Shown here one piece after another: positions 15,400 through 23,058 of a stretch of DNA of 64,000 nt. Location of the stretch: NCBI GenBank assembly GCA_964416065.1, contig CAYQCL010000002.1:1-64000 (forward strand), read 5' to 3'. Positions within the stretch are counted from its first letter, which is position 1; every line of letters starts with the position of its first letter. Made by a program: the position numbers and the translations under genes. The DNA comes from Limiplasma sp964416065. GTDB taxonomy: Bacteria; Bacillota; Clostridia; Christensenellales; Aristaeellaceae. Below the pieces are notes generated by a model. The model made no database searches. It saw only the letters and a list, made by a program, of their open reading frames with translations, and was not told the origin of the DNA.

Positions 15400-16580
15400 G
15401 CTTCGACTACACCCGATACATGAACCCCCGCGTCGTCGAGGTACCCAAGAGCGGCATCCGCAAGTTTTTCGACGTGGCCGTCACCATGCCTGACGCCATC
15501 TCCTTGGGCGTGGGCGAGCCAGATTTCGTGACGCCCTATCACATCCGCAACGCCGCGATCAACAGCCTGCTGGACGGCGAGACAGCCTATACCAGCAACT
15601 GGGGCCTTCTGAGCCTGCGAGAGGAAATCGCCCGCTATCTTTCCGACCGCTACGGCCTTTCATACGAGCCGAAGAACGAGATTCTGGTCACAGTCGGCGC
15701 GAGCGAGGGCATCGATTTAAGCCTTCGCACGATCATCAGCCCCAGCGACGAGGTGCTGATCCCCGAGCCGAGCTATGTCAGCTACGCTCCGAGCGTGATC
15801 TTCGCGGGCGGCAAGCCCGTCGCGGTGCCTACAAGCGAGCAAAACGGCTTCGTCCTTACTCCCGAGGCACTTGAAAACGCCGTCACGCCGCGCTGCAAAG
15901 CGATCATCATGCCCTACCCCAACAACCCCACCGGCGCGATCCTCGGCCGGGAGATGCTTCAGCGTCTGCGCAACGTTATCGTCAAGCACGATCTCCTCGT
16001 CATCAGCGATGAGATCTATTCCGAGCTGACCTATACCGAGCAGGGCCATGTGAGCATTGCGGGCCTGCCCGAGATGCGCGACCGCACCATCCTGATCAAC
16101 GGCTTCAGCAAGGCCTTCGCCATGACCGGCTGGCGCATGGGCTACCTGTGCGCACCCGCGCCGTTTGTGGACGTGATGTACAAAATCCATCAGTACACCA
16201 TCCTCTGTGCGCCCCGTCAGGGCCAGGTCGCTGCCGAAGAGGCACTTCGGCAGGGCAGGGAGGACGGCTATGCGGACGTGCTTCGCATGCGGGAGAGCTA
16301 CGACCAGCGCCGCAGGCTGATGGTCAAGAGCTTCCGCGACATGGGCTTGAGCTGCTTTGAGCCGATGGGTGCGTTCTACGTCTTCCCGGGCATCCAGAAG
16401 ACCGGCCTGAGCAGCGAAGAATTCTGCAACCGCCTGCTGAAGGAAAAGAAGGTTGTGACCGTGCCCGGCACCGCCTTTGGCGCGAGCGGCGAGGGACATA
16501 TCCGCTGCAGCTATGCCACGGGGCTGAGCAAGCTCACCGAGGCGCTTTCGCGCATGGCGGACTTTGTGGCGTCGCTGTAG
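15396..16580 (+). CDS. PLP-dependent class I/II aminotransferase (AlaT-like)
   Basis: The protein has 394 residues, fold type I. The PLP-binding lysine is in NGFSKAFAMTGWRMGY; also seen are PYPNNPTGAIL, SDEIYSELTY and the late IRCSYATG arginine that grips the substrate carboxylate. The start is GTG overlapping the regulator's stop (GTGA). The order regulator-aminotransferase matches the alaR-alaT arrangement, so alanine transaminase is the leading guess; aromatic or methionine aminotransferase cannot be excluded from motifs. Cytoplasmic. Confidence 0.9.
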   Translation: MSFDYTRYMNPRVVEVPKSGIRKFFDVAVTMPDAISLGVGEPDFVTPYHIRNAAINSLLDGETAYTSNWGLLSLREEIARYLSDRYGLSYEPKNEILVTVGASEGIDLSLRTIISPSDEVLIPEPSYVSYAPSVIFAGGKPVAVPTSEQNGFVLTPEALENAVTPRCKAIIMPYPNNPTGAILGREMLQRLRNVIVKHDLLVISDEIYSELTYTEQGHVSIAGLPEMRDRTILINGFSKAFAMTGWRMGYLCAPAPFVDVMYKIHQYTILCAPRQGQVAAEEALRQGREDGYADVLRMRESYDQRRRLMVKSFRDMGLSCFEPMGAFYVFPGIQKTGLSSEEFCNRLLKEKKVVTVPGTAFGASGEGHIRCSYATGLSKLTEALSRMADFVASL

Positions 16581-16712
16581 GAGGACAGTGAAATCGTATG
16601 GCGTAAAAGGAGCCTTACGCGCTTTCCAAAGAAGGGCTCGCCGCCCAGCCGGACACTGGTTCCGCGGCGTCCCCGTGGGAGCGTATACGTTGTGAAGAAA
16701 CGAGGTGTTTGC

Positions 16713-17912
16713 ATGTCTCCCAAATCGCGTCCCTTTGCCTGGCTGCTGATCCTCTGCATGTGTCTGACGCTGTTTGTGACCGCCCTGTCGGAGAACGATC
16801 TGGAAGAGGTTTCCATCACGATCTTTGATCTGGACGGCAGCGAGGTGGACGAGACCGGCAAGGCCGACGAGGCCGAGGAGGCCGAGGAGGCAGAACCCGA
16901 ACCGACGGTCGATCCTGCCGAGCCCGTATACGAGGCCGACGGCTCCATCCTGCTGACCATGAGCTTCACCGGCGACGTGACCATCGGTTCAAACGTGCAG
17001 TCCAGCTCGACGTCCATTTTTGAAAAGGAGCTGAAAAAGCAGAACGGGGATATCAGCTTTCCCTTCCGCAACGTTCGGGACATCTTTCTTGCGGACGATC
17101 TGACCATGGTGAACTTCGAGGGAACCCTTACCACCGAGGGGCGAAACCCCTCCAAGCTGGACAACGATTTCCTCTTCCGCGCAGATCCCAGCTATGTGGA
17201 TATGCTTCCCCAGGGCGGCGTGGACACCGTCTCTCTGGAAAACAACCACGTGCTGGACATGGGTGAGAGCGGCCTTGCCGAGACCAAGCAAACCCTCCTT
17301 GACGCGGGGATATCCTACGCCAGCGAGGACGAGCCCGCCGTCTTTTATGTCAAGGGCGTGAAGATCGGCAGCCTTGCCTATCAGACCTTCGGCGGGCGGC
17401 ACGACGAGCTGATCGAGAAGGTTCCCAAGGACATTCAGGCCCTTCGGGACGAGGGCTGCCAGATCGTGATCGTCAGCTACCATTGGGGTTCGGAGATGGA
17501 CTACTCGCCCAATGACAATCAGGTGCGCCTGGGCCGCGCCACCATCGACGCGGGCGCCGACCTGGTCATCGGGCACCATAGCCATCGCATCAATCCCATC
17601 GAATACTACAACGGCAAATATATCTGTTATTCCCTGGGAAACTTCAGCTTCGCTGGCAACAATAAGCCCAGCGACATGGCGACCTTTATCTTCCAGATCC
17701 GCATACGCGTGCGCGACGGCGAGTCCACGAGCGAGTGCTTCAAGATCATTCCCTGCCGCATCTCCAGCCGCACCGATTACAACGACTTCGCGCCCACGCC
17801 CTATACCAAGGACACCAATATCGAGGCCGTGCTCACGACCCTTTCCAAGAACGGCCGGAACTTGGAATACGCCGTGGAGGCTTACCCGCTTAAATGGCCG
17901 GACGAGGAATGA
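16713..17912 (+). CDS. CapA-family (poly-gamma-glutamate synthesis-like) protein
   Basis: The protein has 399 residues. A signal peptide (LLILCMCLTLFVTALS) is followed by a short very acidic segment rich in EAEEAEEAE. The domain then starts with MSFTGDVTIG and continues with NFEGTLTTEG, SLENNHVLDMGESGL, VSYHWGSEMDYSP and IGHHSHRINPIEYYNGKYI, which are the hallmark blocks of the CapA metallophosphatase-like fold. I use ATG 16713 with CGAGGTG upstream rather than a GTG seven codons earlier. Many CapA-like proteins are stand-alone and of unknown substrate; no capB/C ligase genes are present, so capsule synthesis is not implied. A strong terminator follows. Confidence 0.85.
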   Translation: MSPKSRPFAWLLILCMCLTLFVTALSENDLEEVSITIFDLDGSEVDETGKADEAEEAEEAEPEPTVDPAEPVYEADGSILLTMSFTGDVTIGSNVQSSSTSIFEKELKKQNGDISFPFRNVRDIFLADDLTMVNFEGTLTTEGRNPSKLDNDFLFRADPSYVDMLPQGGVDTVSLENNHVLDMGESGLAETKQTLLDAGISYASEDEPAVFYVKGVKIGSLAYQTFGGRHDELIEKVPKDIQALRDEGCQIVIVSYHWGSEMDYSPNDNQVRLGRATIDAGADLVIGHHSHRINPIEYYNGKYICYSLGNFSFAGNNKPSDMATFIFQIRIRVRDGESTSECFKIIPCRISSRTDYNDFAPTPYTKDTNIEAVLTTLSKNGRNLEYAVEAYPLKWPDEE

Positions 17913-17934
17913 TCATCCCTTCAGAAACCAAAAG

Positions 17935-17974
17935 AAACGCCCGTGTTCAGGCACTGCCTGAACGCGGGCGTTTT
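17935..17974 (+). terminator. Intrinsic terminator after the CapA-like gene
   Basis: AAACGCCCGTGTTCAGGC, loop ACT, then GCCTGAACGCGGGCG and TTTT: a long near-perfect stem 22 bases past the stop. Confidence 0.9.
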
Positions 17975-18032
17975 GTGAACCGAACGGGCGAAAATCTCTC
18001 CATACGCCCGTTTGATCGGCTGTTAAGGTGAC

Positions 18033-18062
18033 GAGTATGAAAAAGTACACTTTTTCATACTC
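18033..18062. promoter_or_regulatory. 30-base palindrome, candidate operator 1
   Basis: GAGTATGAAAAAGT and ACTTTTTCATACTC flank a central AC, a perfect inverted repeat in an AT-rich 315-base gap (17913-18227). A relative lies at 18171-18199, next to the start of the anchored surface protein. Confidence 0.6.
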
Positions 18063-18170
18063 TTATACCATTTTTTATTATAGCATGCAAACCAGAAAAA
18101 AAGCAACCTTTTTTCTTCAACTTTTTCCTCAAATTTCAAAAAAATGAATGAAAAATGCATGGATATAGAA

Positions 18171-18199
18171 GGTATGGAAAAGTGTACCATTTCATACTC
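18171..18199. promoter_or_regulatory. 29-base palindrome, candidate operator 2
   Basis: Read on the minus strand this is GAGTATGAAATGGTACACTT followed by TTCCATACC, so it shares GAGTATGAAA..GTACACTTTTYCATAC with the site at 18033-18062. It ends 28 bases before the ATG of the surface protein. A repressor binding both sites could loop the intervening AT-rich promoter region. Confidence 0.55.
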
Positions 18200-18227
18200 A
18201 AAAAAACATGGCAAGGAGAGATATAAA

Positions 18228-19685
18228 ATGAGACGCACCTTCCGACATATGCTGGCCTGCCTCCTGGCGCTGAGCATGGCTCTTGTCCTGAACGCGGCGC
18301 TCGCGGACACGACCGTTACCAGCGCAGAAGAACTTGCGGCGGCCGTCAACAACGGCGGCACGGTGATTCTGGGTGCCGATATCACGGGAAGCATCACCAT
18401 TCCCCAAGGTGTGACCGTTACGCTGAATCTGAACGGTCACACGCTGACAAACACCGATGGTCAGCACACCATCACGAACAATGGTACGCTGACCATTACC
18501 GGCAGCGGCACGGTGGACAACGTGAGCCATGCCAAGGGCGCGGTGTATAACAACGCCGGAGCGACCGCAACGCTTGAGGGCGGTACATACACCCGCAGCA
18601 AGGAAAACGGCCAAAACAGCGAGAACAACGGAGGGAACTCCTGGTATACCATTAAGAATTTTGGAACGATGACAATTAAGAACGACGTAACGGTCGAGCA
18701 GAACGGCAAGTATTCCAGCCTGATCGCCAACGGCTGGCAGAACGGCAGTGCTGCCGGAAGCAACGGCGAGCCGAGTGTCCCGGATGGCGGCGCTAAGCTG
18801 ACCATCGAGGGCGGAACGTTTAGCGGCGGCCTCAATACCATTAAGAACGACGATTATGGCACACTGACAATCAGCGGCGGCACGTTTACGAATTATGCTC
18901 AGGCTGCATTGCTGAATTGGAACGTTGCGACCGTTAGTGGCGGTGAATTCAGCGGCGGGACTTCCGCAATTCTCAACGGCAAGCTGGATGATACGATGGA
19001 TAAGGGAAAGTTGACCATCACCGGCGGATTTTTCCAAGGGGACCAATACTTTCTGATGAGGATGTCTTCCAGCGAAAGTGTGGGTACAGTTACAATCACC
19101 GGCGGCGAGTTTGAAGGCGGAATGAATCTCTCGACGACAGGAGGCGGTACAGTGTCCATCACCGGAGGCTCCTTTACGACCGAGCCCGAAGAGTGGACAG
19201 TAGGAAGCAAAACAAACCTGAACGTCTCCGGCGGCAGATACACCAGTGCGGTTCCTGACCAATACATTGTAGAGGGCTCAACCTCAGTTTCTCTGACGGA
19301 ATCCAATGACAGCACGGCATACTATATCGGCACGCCGGAGCAGGTCGCTTCGGAGATGTCTGAGGCGGCTGCCGGCGATACGATCACCGTGCTGGCAGGT
19401 AGCCTTACGTTGTCCAATCCCGCCGTGGGCGTCACGATTGTCAACAATGGCGACGGCCAGGTCAGCGCCGGCGGACAGACCGTCGCCAAGGGCAGCAGCG
19501 TTACGATCGCTCCTGCCGCGACGTCCACTCCTGCCGCGACTGCTAAGCCTGTCGAGACACCCGCTCCGGCAACGTCTGTTCCCAAGACGGGCGACACGAG
19601 CCAGCCGCTGCTTTGGGCAGCGTTGCTGCTGATCAGCGCGGGCGTGGCGGTTGGCTTCCTCTTCATGAAGAAGCGGTATCAGTAA
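18228..19685 (+). CDS. Cell-wall-anchored repeat protein (predicted beta-helix, sortase signal)
   Basis: The protein has 485 residues. A signal peptide ends at about residue 26 (NAALA). The body is a series of GGTFSGG-like turns with TITGG..F, LTISGGTFT and VTITGGEFEGG, a pattern typical of right-handed beta-helix surface proteins. A Thr/Pro/Ala stalk leads to sortase motif VPKTG, a hydrophobic helix and the basic tail MKKRYQ. It should be covalently attached to peptidoglycan; no sortase gene is in the window. AAGGAGAG lies 7 bases before the ATG at 18228. Upstream are two related palindromes, so expression is probably repressed. Codon use is more relaxed in third positions than in neighbours. 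No catalytic residues are recognisable; adhesin or glycan binding is a guess. Confidence 0.75.
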   Translation: MRRTFRHMLACLLALSMALVLNAALADTTVTSAEELAAAVNNGGTVILGADITGSITIPQGVTVTLNLNGHTLTNTDGQHTITNNGTLTITGSGTVDNVSHAKGAVYNNAGATATLEGGTYTRSKENGQNSENNGGNSWYTIKNFGTMTIKNDVTVEQNGKYSSLIANGWQNGSAAGSNGEPSVPDGGAKLTIEGGTFSGGLNTIKNDDYGTLTISGGTFTNYAQAALLNWNVATVSGGEFSGGTSAILNGKLDDTMDKGKLTITGGFFQGDQYFLMRMSSSESVGTVTITGGEFEGGMNLSTTGGGTVSITGGSFTTEPEEWTVGSKTNLNVSGGRYTSAVPDQYIVEGSTSVSLTESNDSTAYYIGTPEQVASEMSEAAAGDTITVLAGSLTLSNPAVGVTIVNNGDGQVSAGGQTVAKGSSVTIAPAATSTPAATAKPVETPAPATSVPKTGDTSQPLLWAALLLISAGVAVGFLFMKKRYQ

Positions 19686-19700
19686 CAGAATAGGAGCAAG

Positions 19701-19733
19701 CGGAGCGAAGGGTTCCTTCGCTCCGTTTTTTTT
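19701..19733 (+). terminator. Intrinsic terminator after the surface protein
   Basis: CGGAGCGAAGG, short loop, CCTTCGCTCCG, then eight T. Confidence 0.93.
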
Positions 19734-19737
19734 AGGA

Positions 19738-19766
19738 TTGACAGATAAACTTCTATCCAGTATAAT
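19738..19766 (+). promoter_or_regulatory. Promoter of psuK-psuG
   Basis: Consensus TTGACA (19738-19743), 17 bases, TATAAT (19761-19766). It starts 4 bases after the preceding terminator's T-run. Confidence 0.88.
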
Positions 19767-19795
19767 AAACATATGCTTAAAAAAGGAGCGACTAT

Positions 19796-20869
19796 ATGAC
19801 CAAGAGAGAACAGGAGCTCCTTGCGTGGATTCGAGAGGATCCGCTCATCTCCCAGCAGGAGCTGGCCGATCGCGCTGGTATCGCGCGGTCGTCCGTGGCG
19901 GTTCATATCTCCCGTCTGATGCGCAAGGGCGTCATTCGCGGGCGCGGGTATCTGCTTGGAGAGGAGCGCTACATCGCGGTCGTGGGCGCGGTTAACATCG
20001 ACATCGGCGGCACGCCGGATACGGCCTTTCTCAAGGGAGACAGCAACCCTGGGCACGTGAGCGTCACGTTGGGCGGCGTGGGAAGGAATATCGCCGAAAA
20101 CCTCGTTCGCCTCGGGTATAAGGTGACGATGATCACCGCGCTTGGCACGGACGGGCACGCCAGACAGGTGCAGGATAGCTGCCGCGAATTGGGCATCGAC
20201 CTGAGCCACAGCCTGAGCGTCGCGCACAGCCGGACGTCCACCTACGTCTGCCTCAACGACGAACGGGGCGAGATCCTGGGCGCGGTCAGCGATATGGCGA
20301 TCTACGACGCGCTGACACCCGACTTTCTGGAAACAAAGCTGGAGGTGCTCAACCACGCCGCGCTGGTCATCATGGACGCGAACCTGCGCGCTGACGCCAT
20401 CGCTTTTCTTGCGGAAAACGTGAAGGCCCCGCTGTTCGCCGATCCGGTTTCAGTGAAGAAGGCGGAGAGGCTGCGCGGCGTCATAGGGAAGCTGACCGCT
20501 ATGAAGCCCAACCGGCCCGAGGCCAGCCTTCTGACCGGCGTGAGCATCCTAACGAACGACGATCTTCCCCGCGCGGCGGAGGCATTTCTCCGCATGGGCA
20601 TGCCCAACGTCATCATCTCCTTAGGCGCGGAGGGCGTTTATTTCGACGATGGGAACGAGCGCGGCATCCTGCCCTGCCTGGAGGGCCCCGTCATCAACAC
20701 CACCGGCTGCGGCGACGCCTTCTTCGCCGCCGCGGCGGGCGCGTGGCTTGAGGGACGCGGACTCAGGGAAATGGCGCTGTGCGGCTTGGCGGCGTCCGCC
20801 GTCTGCGCCCAAACGGAGGGCGCCGTAAGCCCTCTCATCACCCCCGACCTACTCAGTGAACAAGCATAA
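19796..20869 (+). CDS. psuK: Pseudouridine kinase with N-terminal HTH domain
   Basis: The protein has 357 residues. Residues 1-55 form a winged helix-turn-helix (LISQQELADRAGIARSSVAV). Residues 59-357 are a PfkB-family sugar kinase with GGVGRNIAENLVRLG near the substrate site and the C-terminal anion-hole motif NTTGCGDAFFAA, where Asp is the catalytic base. PsuK phosphorylates pseudouridine for PsuG, whose gene starts 13 bases downstream. The fused HTH is absent from the roughly 310-residue E. coli PsuK; it suggests a kinase that also senses and regulates, though DNA binding is unproven. Neighbour psuG makes the substrate assignment fairly firm. Confidence 0.85.
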   Translation: MTKREQELLAWIREDPLISQQELADRAGIARSSVAVHISRLMRKGVIRGRGYLLGEERYIAVVGAVNIDIGGTPDTAFLKGDSNPGHVSVTLGGVGRNIAENLVRLGYKVTMITALGTDGHARQVQDSCRELGIDLSHSLSVAHSRTSTYVCLNDERGEILGAVSDMAIYDALTPDFLETKLEVLNHAALVIMDANLRADAIAFLAENVKAPLFADPVSVKKAERLRGVIGKLTAMKPNRPEASLLTGVSILTNDDLPRAAEAFLRMGMPNVIISLGAEGVYFDDGNERGILPCLEGPVINTTGCGDAFFAAAAGAWLEGRGLREMALCGLAASAVCAQTEGAVSPLITPDLLSEQA

Positions 20870-20882
20870 GGAGGCAAACCAT

Positions 20883-21800
20883 ATGAAGCTTGAAAAGTAT
20901 CTTTCCGTGTCCCCCGAGGTCAAGGCCGCGATTGAGGCGGGCAAGCCCGTCGTGGCGCTGGAATCCACCATCATTTCGCACGGCATGCCCTATCCCCAGA
21001 ACGTCGAGACCGCGCTCAACGTTGAAAAAATCATCCGTGAGAACGGCGCGGTTCCCGCGACCATCGCCATCATTCAGGGAAAAATCACCGTGGGCCTGAC
21101 GCCCGAGCAGATCGAATACTTGGGCAAGAAGGGCCTGGCCGTGACCAAAGCCAGCCGCCGCGACCTGCCCGTCCTGCTCGCGCGCGGCGAGGACGGCGCG
21201 ACGACCGTGACCACCACCATGATCGGCGCGGCGCTGGCCGGCATCCGCGTGTTCGCGACCGGCGGCATTGGCGGCGTGCATCGCGGCGCGGAGACCACCA
21301 TGGACATCTCCGCCGACCTTGAGGAGCTGGCGCAAACCCCCGTCATGGTCATCTGCGCGGGCGCGAAGAGCATCCTCGACCTGGGCCTGACGCTGGAATA
21401 TCTGGAGACCAAGGGCGTGCCCGTCATCGGCTACGGAACCAAGGAGCTGCCCGCCTTCTATACCGCCCACTCCGGCTTCGAGGTTGATTACCGCCTCGAC
21501 ACGCCCGAGGAGATCGCGGACGCCTTCCGCGTCAAGCTCGACTGCGGGCTCGCGGGCGGCATGCTCGTGACCAATCCCATTCCCGAGGAATACTCGATGG
21601 ACGCGGATTACATCAACCGCAACATCGCCGAGGCCATCGCCGAGGCCAACCGCCTTGGCATCCACGGCAAGGAGACTACGCCCTTCCTTCTGGATAAGAT
21701 TCAGAAGCTGACCGGCGGCGACAGCCTCAAGGCCAACATCCAGCTGGTTTACAACAACGCCCGTCTCGGCGCGAAAGTCGCGGCGGCGATGTGCCGTTAA
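20883..21800 (+). CDS. psuG: Pseudouridine-5'-phosphate glycosidase
   Basis: The protein has 305 residues, standard length. It reversibly cleaves the C-C glycosidic bond of pseudouridine 5'-phosphate to uracil and ribose 5-phosphate. Conserved blocks are VVALESTIISHGMPYPQN near the start, ATIAIIQGKITVGLT, ATGGIGGVHRGAE and TPFLLDKIQKLTGG. I use ATG 20883 with AAGGAGG upstream. It follows psuK in one transcript, making a complete catabolic pair for pseudouridine from RNA turnover. Ribose 5-phosphate released here can enter the pentose pathway, where rpiB (52.6 kb) acts. Confidence 0.96.
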   Translation: MKLEKYLSVSPEVKAAIEAGKPVVALESTIISHGMPYPQNVETALNVEKIIRENGAVPATIAIIQGKITVGLTPEQIEYLGKKGLAVTKASRRDLPVLLARGEDGATTVTTTMIGAALAGIRVFATGGIGGVHRGAETTMDISADLEELAQTPVMVICAGAKSILDLGLTLEYLETKGVPVIGYGTKELPAFYTAHSGFEVDYRLDTPEEIADAFRVKLDCGLAGGMLVTNPIPEEYSMDADYINRNIAEAIAEANRLGIHGKETTPFLLDKIQKLTGGDSLKANIQLVYNNARLGAKVAAAMCR

Positions 21801-21818
21801 GCGAAACAATTCTCCCTA

Positions 21819-21843
21819 GCCCGTCGGCTTTCCGCCGGCGGGC
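21819..21843 (+). terminator. Hairpin after psuG
   Basis: GCCCGTCGGC, loop TTTCC, GCCGGCGGGC. The following sequence ATTGTTGATTTA is only modestly T-rich. Confidence 0.5.
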
Positions 21844-21924
21844 ATTGTTGATTTAGAAAGAAAATCGAAGAAAAACAAAAGAATTTTTTATTTTTCAAAG
21901 AAAACAAAGCACAATGCCGGAGAA

Positions 21925-21941
21925 TTTGACCGTCTTTGACT
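21925..21941 (-). promoter_or_regulatory. CtsR operator 1 upstream of hsp20
   Basis: On the minus strand AGTCAAA-GAC-GGTCAAA, an exact fit to the CtsR heptamer repeat RGTCAAA-NAN-RGTCAAA. Confidence 0.85.
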
Positions 21942-21961
21942 TTAACGAGCGTTCTTTATAT

Positions 21962-21978
21962 ATTGACTTTCTTTGACC
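21962..21978 (-). promoter_or_regulatory. CtsR operator 2 overlapping the hsp20 -35 box
   Basis: On the minus strand GGTCAAA-GAA-AGTCAAT, one base from consensus. It covers the TTGACT -35 element, so bound CtsR would block RNA polymerase directly. Confidence 0.82.
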
Positions 21979-21991
21979 TTTGTTCTATACT
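21963..21991 (+). promoter_or_regulatory. Promoter of hsp20
   Basis: TTGACT (21963-21968), 17 bases, TATACT (21986-21991). The transcript would carry a leader of about 100 bases. Confidence 0.8.
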
Positions 21992-22097
21992 AACAACGTG
22001 CTCAGGAGGAAGAGCAAAGGGAGAGCGACCGCCTGAGCCAGAAGAAAAAAATCCGATCGACCCGCGGCCCAGCCGCCATTTTGAAGGAGGATGCTTT

Positions 22098-22547
22098 ATG
22101 TATACATTGGTTCCGTTCCGTCGTGCGAGGAATACCACCTTTGGCCCGTTTTTCAACGATCGCTTCATGCGTGATTTTTTTGATGACAATCCCATGCCTG
22201 AGCTTCGCGTGGATGTACGTGAAAAGGAGGATGCCTACCTGCTGGAGGCCGATCTGCCCGGCATGAAGAAGGAGGACATCTCCCTGGACGTCACGGACGG
22301 CGTGCTGACCATCAGCGCCGACATCCACAACGAAAAGAAGGAGGCGAAGGACGGCTACGTATGCTGCGAGCGCCGCTGCGGTCAGGTGGAGCGTAGCTTC
22401 AACCTGGAGGACATCGACCAGTCCGGCATCAAGGCCGACTATCGCGACGGCGTCCTGATGGTGCTCCTGCCCAAGGAAAAGCATGAGGAAAAGAAGAGCG
22501 GATTTAAGATCGCCATCGGCGATGATCCGCAGAAGCTGTCGGAATAA
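22098..22547 (+). CDS. Small heat shock protein, Hsp20/alpha-crystallin family
   Basis: The protein has 149 residues. The alpha-crystallin domain spans about 38-130, with VDVREKEDAYLLEADLPGMKK, GVLTISADI and the C-terminal strand IKADYRDGVLMVLLPK. These proteins hold unfolding clients for Hsp70 and ClpB without using ATP. The ATG at 22098 has AAGGAGG 7 bases ahead; an open frame continues upstream but lacks a start signal. Two CtsR boxes in the promoter indicate derepression at heat shock. Usual short N-terminus (MYTLVPFRRARN) and FFDDN linker. ctsR itself is not in the window. Confidence 0.95.
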   Translation: MYTLVPFRRARNTTFGPFFNDRFMRDFFDDNPMPELRVDVREKEDAYLLEADLPGMKKEDISLDVTDGVLTISADIHNEKKEAKDGYVCCERRCGQVERSFNLEDIDQSGIKADYRDGVLMVLLPKEKHEEKKSGFKIAIGDDPQKLSE

Positions 22548-22572
22548 CCGTTTTCGGAAGTCTGGCCCGAGC

Positions 22573-22737
22573 GGGCACAGGCTGTCGATAAATCCCATAG
22601 ATACGCAAAGATCCGCAGCGCCGGCCCGTCTGGGTCGGCGCGTCTCTCGCTTGAAAACGATGCGGCGTAAGGGCTTGGGGCTTAGCTCCAAACTCCAGCA
22701 GGGGCATAATGCCCCTGCACCCCATCCTTTGTCAATG
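22573..22737 (+). repeat. Mosaic hairpin element, copy 2 (short form)
   Basis: The left end is GGCTGTCGATAAATCCCATAG and the right end CCATCCTTTGTCAATG. Same order as copy 1: three-way-junction module (CCGCAGCGCCGGCCCGTCTG and onwards), hairpin TTGGGGC-tta-GCTCCAA, hairpin GCAGGGGCATAATGCCCCTGC. Several stem changes relative to copy 1 are paired. It fills the first part of the 511-base gap 22548-23058; the metK promoter and riboswitch fill the rest. Confidence 0.8.
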
Positions 22738-22783
22738 CCCCGAACCCGCCTGCCGCGCGGGCCGTTCTTTTTTATCCCCGCTC

Positions 22784-22812
22784 TTGACAGCGCATGATAA
22801 AGCGGCTACAAT
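22784..22812 (+). promoter_or_regulatory. Promoter of metK
   Basis: TTGACA (22784-22789), 17 bases, TACAAT (22807-22812). Confidence 0.85.
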
Positions 22813-22829
22813 AGACCCTGACAACCGAA

Positions 22830-22933
22830 CACCTTATAGAGAGCGGTCGAGGGACGGGCCCGATGACACCCGCCAACCGGCAGAAATGCATGGTGGCAAA
22901 TCCCGCAGCGTGCATGCGCTGGCAGATAAGGTG
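22830..22933 (+). ncRNA. SAM-I (S-box) riboswitch
   Basis: P1 pairs CACCTTAT (22830-22837) with ATAAGGTG (22926-22933). Inside are the S-box core elements AGAGCGG, GAGGGAC-GGGCCCGATGACACC, CCAACC, and TGGTGGCAAATCC-GCAG followed by GGCAGATAAG. SAM binding stabilises P1 and favours the downstream terminator, shutting off metK when SAM is plentiful. Confidence 0.96.
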
Positions 22934-22943
22934 AAGTTCCTTT

Positions 22944-22974
22944 CACGCCTGCAATGCCCGCGGGCGCGTTTTTT
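22944..22974 (+). terminator. Riboswitch-controlled terminator upstream of metK
   Basis: A CACGCC...GGGCGCGT imperfect stem is followed by TTTTTT (22969-22974). Part of its 5' side lies directly after the riboswitch P1, as expected for an expression platform. Confidence 0.7.
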
Positions 22975-23058
22975 ATGGGCGAAGCGCGCCTGCGCCGCGG
23001 CCTGTCCGCGGCCGACGGCCCATAGCGGTTGTCTGAACATACAAAAGGAGGAGACCCC

